From Hevea brasiliensis (lineage: Eukaryota > Streptophyta > Magnoliopsida > Malpighiales > Euphorbiaceae), in NCBI RefSeq assembly GCF_030052815.1, contig NC_079502.1:37192050-37256049 (forward strand): 64,000 nucleotides of DNA, in the 5' to 3' direction. The notes below the pieces were generated by a model, which was not told the DNA's origin, ran no database searches, and saw only the letters and a list, made by a program, of their open reading frames with translations. Below, piece by piece: positions 57,782-64,000 of this stretch. Each line of letters opens with the position of its first letter. Position 1 is the stretch's first letter. The position numbers and the translations under genes were made by a program.

Positions 57782-60385
57782 TGTAACACCCTTATGTTCG
57801 GTAGTGCGTTCTACTGTTCTGGTGACCAGTGTGGTCCGAATAGCTAGGATGCCTAGAACTACACTTAAATATTAGTGAGAAGACATAAAATAATGAAAAT
57901 ACGAGAAAAGAAAATATAAGAAAAATAAAGGAAAAACAATAGCAATGAAATGTAACAAAGTTAAACGAGCCGACAACCATAGCTATGGGTGACCGCACTG
58001 GGAAGTTGCGCGCGTGGACCATTGACTAGCCCTGGACCGAGGGAAACCCTGGAAAATATTTTTAAGACATAATTAAAGACCTATTGAAGCATAAATATCA
58101 TTAGAAATATCAAAGAAAAATTAAATAATTAGTACAAAGAAAAAGGGAAATCGAGAAAACGACAAAACTCGGCGTCACCGAAAAATCAAGAATGCAATCC
58201 GAATAGGGGCATTGTGGTCATTTGACACCTCGAGTTTTCTTTTGACCTAAATGTCCATTAAAAATAAATGATGTTACACTTGGAAAATTTCATGAAAAAT
58301 TAAATTGGTGGTACCTAATTCAAATAGCAAAAGATAGGAGCTTAAATGTGGAAATATGGAAACTTTAGAATAAACAAATATTACATTCTCACTTAATGCT
58401 CCACTAACACCTAAAGTGGACCATTAAGCTTTATTTTGGATAGTAGAAACTCATCTTCTTCAACATTGCAAAAATCAGCCGAAAATGGAAGAAAGGAAAA
58501 CGTCCATTGCCATCCCACATTGAGCTTCCATTCTCCCATGATCCAAGCCATTTTTCTACTTGATTCCTCACTAAAATTGTTCTACACCACTTGTTGAGTA
58601 GATAGGCAGCAAGAAAATCAAGTTTTGGTGAAGTTTTGAAGAGGTTCAAAAGTGGTAAGTATATATTTTTTATTATTATTTCATTAAACCTTGTGAGGAT
58701 GTTATGGGTAGTTGAATTGTGGAAGGAGTTTTGAAGTTTGATGAGTTAAGGGAGAGGTATATTTTTGGCATCCATGGAACTTCAGTAAGGGCAGTTATCC
58801 TTGCATGTAAATTATAGATTAAAGTATTGATGAAGTATTTATGTGTGTAGGAATAAATTGGATAATGTATACTAAATGTGTGTGTGATTGTACACTTAAT
58901 TTTGGAAGCTCTGAAGTAATTGGAGAGATGTACAATTTGGCAAATTTGATGTGTGGATCAAAATGTGTTGTTTCATAGTTTGGTTTATGGAATTATATTG
59001 TTGAATTATGGTATTTGTTATGGCAGCATGTATATGTGTATAGAGGTTTGAGTTTGGACATGTAAATGAGCTTGTCATGTGGTTAAATTATTTGTAATTT
59101 GGACTTGGAAAATTCTGGACTATAATCTGCATATTGAGTGTAGTTATAAGGTGCCAAAATGACCAAAAATAAGTTTCTAAATGTGTTTATGTTATGGTAC
59201 AAAACAAAAATGGCATAAAGGAAGTGACTTGGTAAGTGTTGAATGAATCCTTTGGTATGTGATGAAGAGTATGTTGCAGGGAAGTGTACGTTTTGGCTTA
59301 GAACCTTAAGTGTGTGGCTCCAATTAGTATGAGACTAATTGGAGGTGAAAGTAGGCACAAAATGTGCCAACTTTCATGAAGGAAGCTTACCAAAATTCTG
59401 CTTAGAAGGTGACTTGAAAAATGACCAAATCCGGATTAGTGCATTTAAGGCCTGAAAATTGACTATTTGGGCAGTAGTTAGTGTTTTGGCCATAACTTGC
59501 TCAAAACAGGTCCAATTGACCTGAAAGTTTTACCATGAATAGTTGAGACATATATCTACAAGTATTATGAAGACACCAAAGGCCAGAAATGACCATAAGC
59601 AAGTCAAATAGCTTGCACAAGTTTAGGTCCAAAAATTGGCCGAACCAAAAGTGACCTAAAAATGACCTAAAATGACCATTTTGATACATTCTGACCAGCA
59701 TTGGTAAATTAACCATAACTTGGTCTACATAACTCAGAATGACCTGAAATTTTGCCCCACGTGCAATAAGACATAGACCTACAAGTTTGTAGTTTTGACC
59801 AAAACCCAAAAACTGAGGGAACTAGGACATCCGGCTAGGTCAAATTAGTACACCGGAATCTAGCAAATTGCAATAAAATGCAACATACTTGGAAATGAAT
59901 TTGGTAACATGTACCAACACTAAAAAGGCTATTAAATATAACATATTGGTAACATTAAAACTTAATTCACCTAGACTGCATTGAGGGTCAACATCTTAGG
60001 TTGACTAAGGAAATAATAAAATTCAATAAGTTAATTATTAAGCTTTATTCTTAGAGACAGTTTAAATAAGTACTGAAACACTTCAAATTGTGTGTTTCGG
60101 TTAGCAAAGACTCAGGGAAGGGGAAGGAAACACTAAGTCAGAACCAAGAGACAGTTATCAGAGGTTTGTTCACAACTAGTTTTTAACTGATTTTCTTCTG
60201 AATATTTCATATGATTAAATGACATATTTTTCTTATGTATTATGTTTAACAAGCATTGGATTTAATTCAATGATTATTGAAATTATTTTAGTATGTATGA
60301 ATTTAGCTTTGTGAAATGGTATTTCCACAAGTATTAAGCATTGTTGTGAATTGAATAAATTATGTTTTGGAAAATTGTGAAAGAA
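57782..60385 (+). repeat. Family A LTR A4, cut by A5
   Basis: TGTAACACCCTTATG start; preceded by TATAC. Colinear with inverted A3 until about 60385, where A5 starts. Donor-like AGTG|GTAAGTAT with first intron base 58655 (873 bp in). The frames in 58431-59809 are chance. No gene seen. Confidence 0.88.
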
Positions 60386-61638
60386 TTTAACGCCCCCAAG
60401 TTCAGTAGTGCGTTCTACTGTTCTGACGACCAGTGTTCTCCAGACAGTTAGGATGCCTAGAACTACACTTAGATATGAATGAGGAGACATAAAATAATGA
60501 AATACAAGAAAAGAAAATATAAGAAAAACAAAGGAAAAATAATAGCAATGAAATGTAACCAAGTTAAATGAGCCGAGAACCCTAGCGATGGGTGACCGCA
60601 CCGGGAAGTCGCGGCGTGGACCGTTGACTAGGCCTGGACCGCGGGGAACCCTGGAAAATATTTTTAGGACTTAAATAAATGTTTATTGAAGTATAAATGC
60701 CATTAGAAATATCAAAGAAAAATTAATTAATTAGTACAAAGAAAAGTGAGAAATCAAAAAATGGACAAAACCCGATGTTACCGAAAAATCGGGAATACAA
60801 CCCGAAAAGGGGCATTGTGGTCATTTGACACCCCGAGTTATCTTTTCACCTAAATGTCCATTAAAAATACATGATATTATATTTGTAAAATGTCATGAAA
60901 AATTAAATTAGTGGTACCTAATTCAATTAGCAAAAATTAGGGACTTAATGTGGGAATATGGAAAGTTTAATAATTATTTATTGTTAAACTATGTTAGTGG
61001 ACCATTATACAACATATTATATCATAAGTGGAAAGAAATATGCACTAACAAATCTGCAATTCATCTTCTTCACTTGAAAAGTCCCATTAGCCACATGAAA
61101 GCTCTCAAACCTCTCCCATGGCCGCCCACCTTCAAGCCATTACAACTCCATGATCAAGCCATCTTTTCCCACACTTGTCTTCATTAAAGTTTATCTTCAC
61201 CTTGCAAGGAAGAGTTTGATAGCAAATTTAAGAATTTTTGGTGAGGTTTTGAAGAATTTCCAAAGTGGTAAGTTTGTGTTTTTTATTATTGTTTCATTAA
61301 AGTTTGTAAGGATGTTATGGGTACTTGAATTATGGAGAGATTTTTGAGGTTTGATGTTTAAAGGGGGATGTGTACTTTTGGAAGCCATGGAAACTCCTTG
61401 AGGATAGTTTATTCTCACTTGTATATGGTAGATTAAAAGGTTGATTAAATGTTTATGTGTGTAGGAATTAATTTGGGTGATGTATACTTAGTATATGTGA
61501 ATGTGTATTTGAAATTGGAAGCTTGGAAATTAATGGAGTGTAATGCAAAATCGGCAGCTTGGTTTGGTGAACCATAAGGATGTTATTTCATGTTTGGTTT
61601 ATAGAATATTAATGTTGAATTGTAATAGTTGTAATGGC
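60386..61638 (+). repeat. Family A LTR A5, cut by A6
   Basis: Starts TTTAACGCCCCCAAG (TG changed to TT, ACACC to ACGCC) and then matches A4 and A6 (AGTAGTGCGTTCTACTGTTC). Donor-like AGTG|GTAAGTTTG at 61268 (882 bp in). Interrupted at 61638/61639. Confidence 0.85.
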
Positions 61639-64000
61639 TGTAACACCCCTATGTTCGGTAGTGCGTTCTACTGTTCCGGTGACTAGTGCTGTCCGGACAG
61701 CTAGGATGCCTAGAACCACACTTTGATATGAGGGAGGAGACATAAAATAATAAAATACAAGAAAATAAAATATAAGAAAAACAAAGGAAAAATAATAGCA
61801 AATAAATGTAACCAAGTTAAGCGAGCCGAAAGCCCTAGCGATGGGTGACCGCACCGAGAAGTCACGGCGTGGACCGTTGACTAGCCCTGGATTGCGGGGA
61901 ACCCTGGAAAATATTTTTAGGACTTAAAGAGACATCAATTGAAATATAAATACCATTATAAATATCAAAGAAAAGTTAAATAATTAGTATAAAGAAAAGT
62001 GAGAAATCGAAAAACGGACAAAACCCGGTGTTACCGAAAAATCGGGAATGCAACCCGAACATGGGCATTATGGTCATTTGACATCCCGAATTATCTTTTG
62101 ACCTAAATGTCCATTAAAAATAAATAATATTACACTTAGAAAATAAAATGAAGAATTAATTTGGTGGTACCGAATGTAAATAGACAAAAGTGGGGTGAAA
62201 ATTGTGTAAATAACACATTAACATATAAAATGATTAAACTAAAGTGAGTGGACCACTAAGGAATAAACTAAGGATTATAAAATGTGTTAGTGGGCAGATT
62301 TCTCCACTAAACACTTCATCTTCAAGCTTGAGAATCATCCATGTTGTAAATGAAAAGCTTCCAAAACCTCCATGGCCATTTTTCTTTAAGCTTCATGCAC
62401 TCCTTCAATTTACCTCCAATCACCTAGGTAGCTTCACAAAAAATTGTCCTCACATCACAAGGAAGAGCTTGATACCAAAATCAAGAAGTTTAGTGAATGT
62501 TTAACAAGTCCCAACCAAAGGTAAGTTTGTATTTTTGAACATTGCTTTGTTAAACTTTGTATACTTGTTATGGGTGTTTGAATTGTGAAGAAAATTTTCA
62601 AGTTTGAGGAGTTCTTGATATATCAATTTTGGACAGCCATGGAATTGTATGTTTAATGAAATATTCATACATATATTTGATGAGAAATTATTTGATTAGG
62701 GTGATTTAATGTCCTAGTAAATTATTCCACATGTATGTGGTGATTGTGCACTTGGAATGGAAATTAATGAATTGTAGGACACTTTGGCATTGTGGAACAA
62801 TTCGGCAGCCTTGGGACTCTTTGATAAATGTATGAGTTCATGAAGATATTGTCATAATTATGACATTGAGGATTGATGGATATGTATATGAACTAGTTGT
62901 GTAAAGTGTATGTAAAAACTAGAAATGTTTATGTGTATATGTGATTGTATTTGGACTTTGTGAATTAGAGTTTTATTTAGTGTATTGAGGATGTTTGTAT
63001 TCTGCCCAAAGTGATTTTAAAGTGAAGTGGTATATGGTTTTGGTAATGTACCAAAACAGAATGGGTAAGAGAGATGGACTTAGAGTAAGGTAAATGTGTA
63101 ATTGATACATGTATAAACAATGTAATTAAGGATAGCCTACATTTTAGCCCATAACTTTAAATGTGTAACCCCAATTGGTATGAGACCAATTGGAGGTGAA
63201 ACTAGGCACAAAATGTGCCAACTTTCATTGAGAAAGCATACCAAAATTCTGCTTGCAAGGTAGTATGAAAAATGACCAATTCGGATTAAGTGCAAATGAG
63301 GCCTGAAAATTGACCAATTGGGCAGCAGTTAGTGTTTAGGCCATAACTCACTCAAAACAGGTCCAATTAACCTGAAATTTTAACCATGAATATTTAAGAC
63401 CCATACCTACAAGTCTTATGAAGACACCAAAGCCCAGAAATGACCATAAGCAAGTCAAACAGCTTGCACAAGTTCGGGTCCAAAAACTGGCCGAACCAAA
63501 GTTGACCAAAATTGACTTAAAATGACCTAATTTGATGCCATTTGACCAGCAATAGTAAAATGACCATAACTTGGTCTACATAACTCAAAATGACCTAAAA
63601 TTTTGCCCGCGTTCCATAAGACATAGATCTACAAGTTTGTAGTTTTGACCGAAACTCGAAAACCAAGGAAACTAGGTCGTCCGGCTAGGTCAATCTAGTA
63701 TCCCAAAATCCAGCAAATTGCAAGAAAATGCAGTATACACGGAAATGAACTTGGTAACATGTACCAATCTTAAAACACTATCGAATGTGACATATTAATT
63801 ACACTAAAACCTAATTTACCTAGAACGCATCGAGGATCGGTATATTAGATGATTAAGCAAATAATAGCTTTCAGTGAATTACTTATCAAACATTATCGAT
63901 AGAGACAGTTTAATTTAGTACTGAAACAATTCAAATTGTGTTTCTCAGTTAGTAAAGACTCAGGGAAAGGGAAGGAAACACTGAGTCAAGACCAGGAGAC
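61639..64000 (+). repeat. Family A LTR A6, runs off the window
   Basis: TGTAACACCCCTATG start; the best conserved family A start in the window. Contains TATAAAAT (62276-62283), donor-like AAAG|GTAAGTTTG at 62521 (882 bp in), and the single 211-bp-type unit near 63370-63680. It matches A4 to the last base shown, so the window ends inside the LTR. No gene seen. Confidence 0.88.
62276..62283 (+). promoter_or_regulatory. TATA-box-like motif of family A LTR
   Basis: TATAAAAT at 637 bp from the A6 start and about 240 bp before its donor-like site; A3 has CATAAAATG at the equivalent place (near 43500, minus). A candidate LTR core promoter. Confidence 0.4.

Overview
This window is plant nuclear DNA made almost entirely of LTR retrotransposons. 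I found no host protein gene, tRNA or rRNA. The pol types (Ty1/copia of the Angela/BARE-1 kind; Ty3 of the Tekay/Del-like chromovirus kind with a chromodomain-like C-terminus), the long AT-rich LTRs, tRNA-iMet primer sites and a TRIM element all point to a flowering plant, most likely a eudicot. I cannot name the species. Almost every coding region is broken, mostly by stops where a related copy has CAA, CAG, CGA or TGG. This is the C-to-T/G-to-A decay expected of methylated, silenced heterochromatin.

Layout. 1-3627: 3' part of Copia-1 (RT-RNase H, then 3' LTR). 3628-6328: Ty3 LTR of 'family A' (A1, minus). 6329-7324: relic gag-protease (minus). 7325-29390: a plus-strand family A LTR (A2) split by two insertions: complete Copia-2 (9020-22956, TSD CAATT), which itself holds a solo LTR of family B (13327-17707, TSD TGGAA), and a solo LTR of family C (24369-29233, TSD GAGCA). 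29391-55280: Ty3 element D1 (minus). Its interior is split by the complete Ty3 element B (36363-51409, TSD ACCCC), which is in turn split by solo LTR A3 (40224-44126, TSD AGGTA). 55281-55342: filler at a rearrangement junction. 55343-57781: pol of a second D element (D2), split by a composite palindromic TRIM (56070-56753, TSD CAACA). 57782-64000: three family A LTR starts (A4, A5, A6), each interrupted by the next. The deepest nesting chain is gag relic < A2 < D1 < B < A3, five layers.

Three observations stand out. (1) Each Ty3 LTR whose relevant part is present has a consensus-like 5' splice site about 857-887 bp from its 5' end (one is at 1481). The copia LTRs have one about 1878 bp in. 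Copia-2, B and D1 each also have a near-consensus branch point and 3' splice site just before the gag ATG. This predicts a 2.0-2.7 kb leader intron that removes the primer-binding site, which could separate translated RNA from genomic RNA. (2) Eight Ty3 LTR copies from four families carry two adjacent hairpins 600-714 bp from the LTR 3' end; the stem sequences differ between families but pairing is kept. (3) Element B's integrase is interrupted by a 75-nt GT-AG insertion bounded by a 5-bp direct repeat (CAGGT on the coding strand), which looks like an intron born by insertion.

The elements act together only as a nested archive. The most intact coding region is B's 1137-codon gag-pol frame, but its RT active site reads FIED. 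Copia-2 keeps a YVDD RT motif but appears to have lost its protease. Boundaries flanked by matching TSDs are firm. Family letters are my own labels based on reading similarity by eye.
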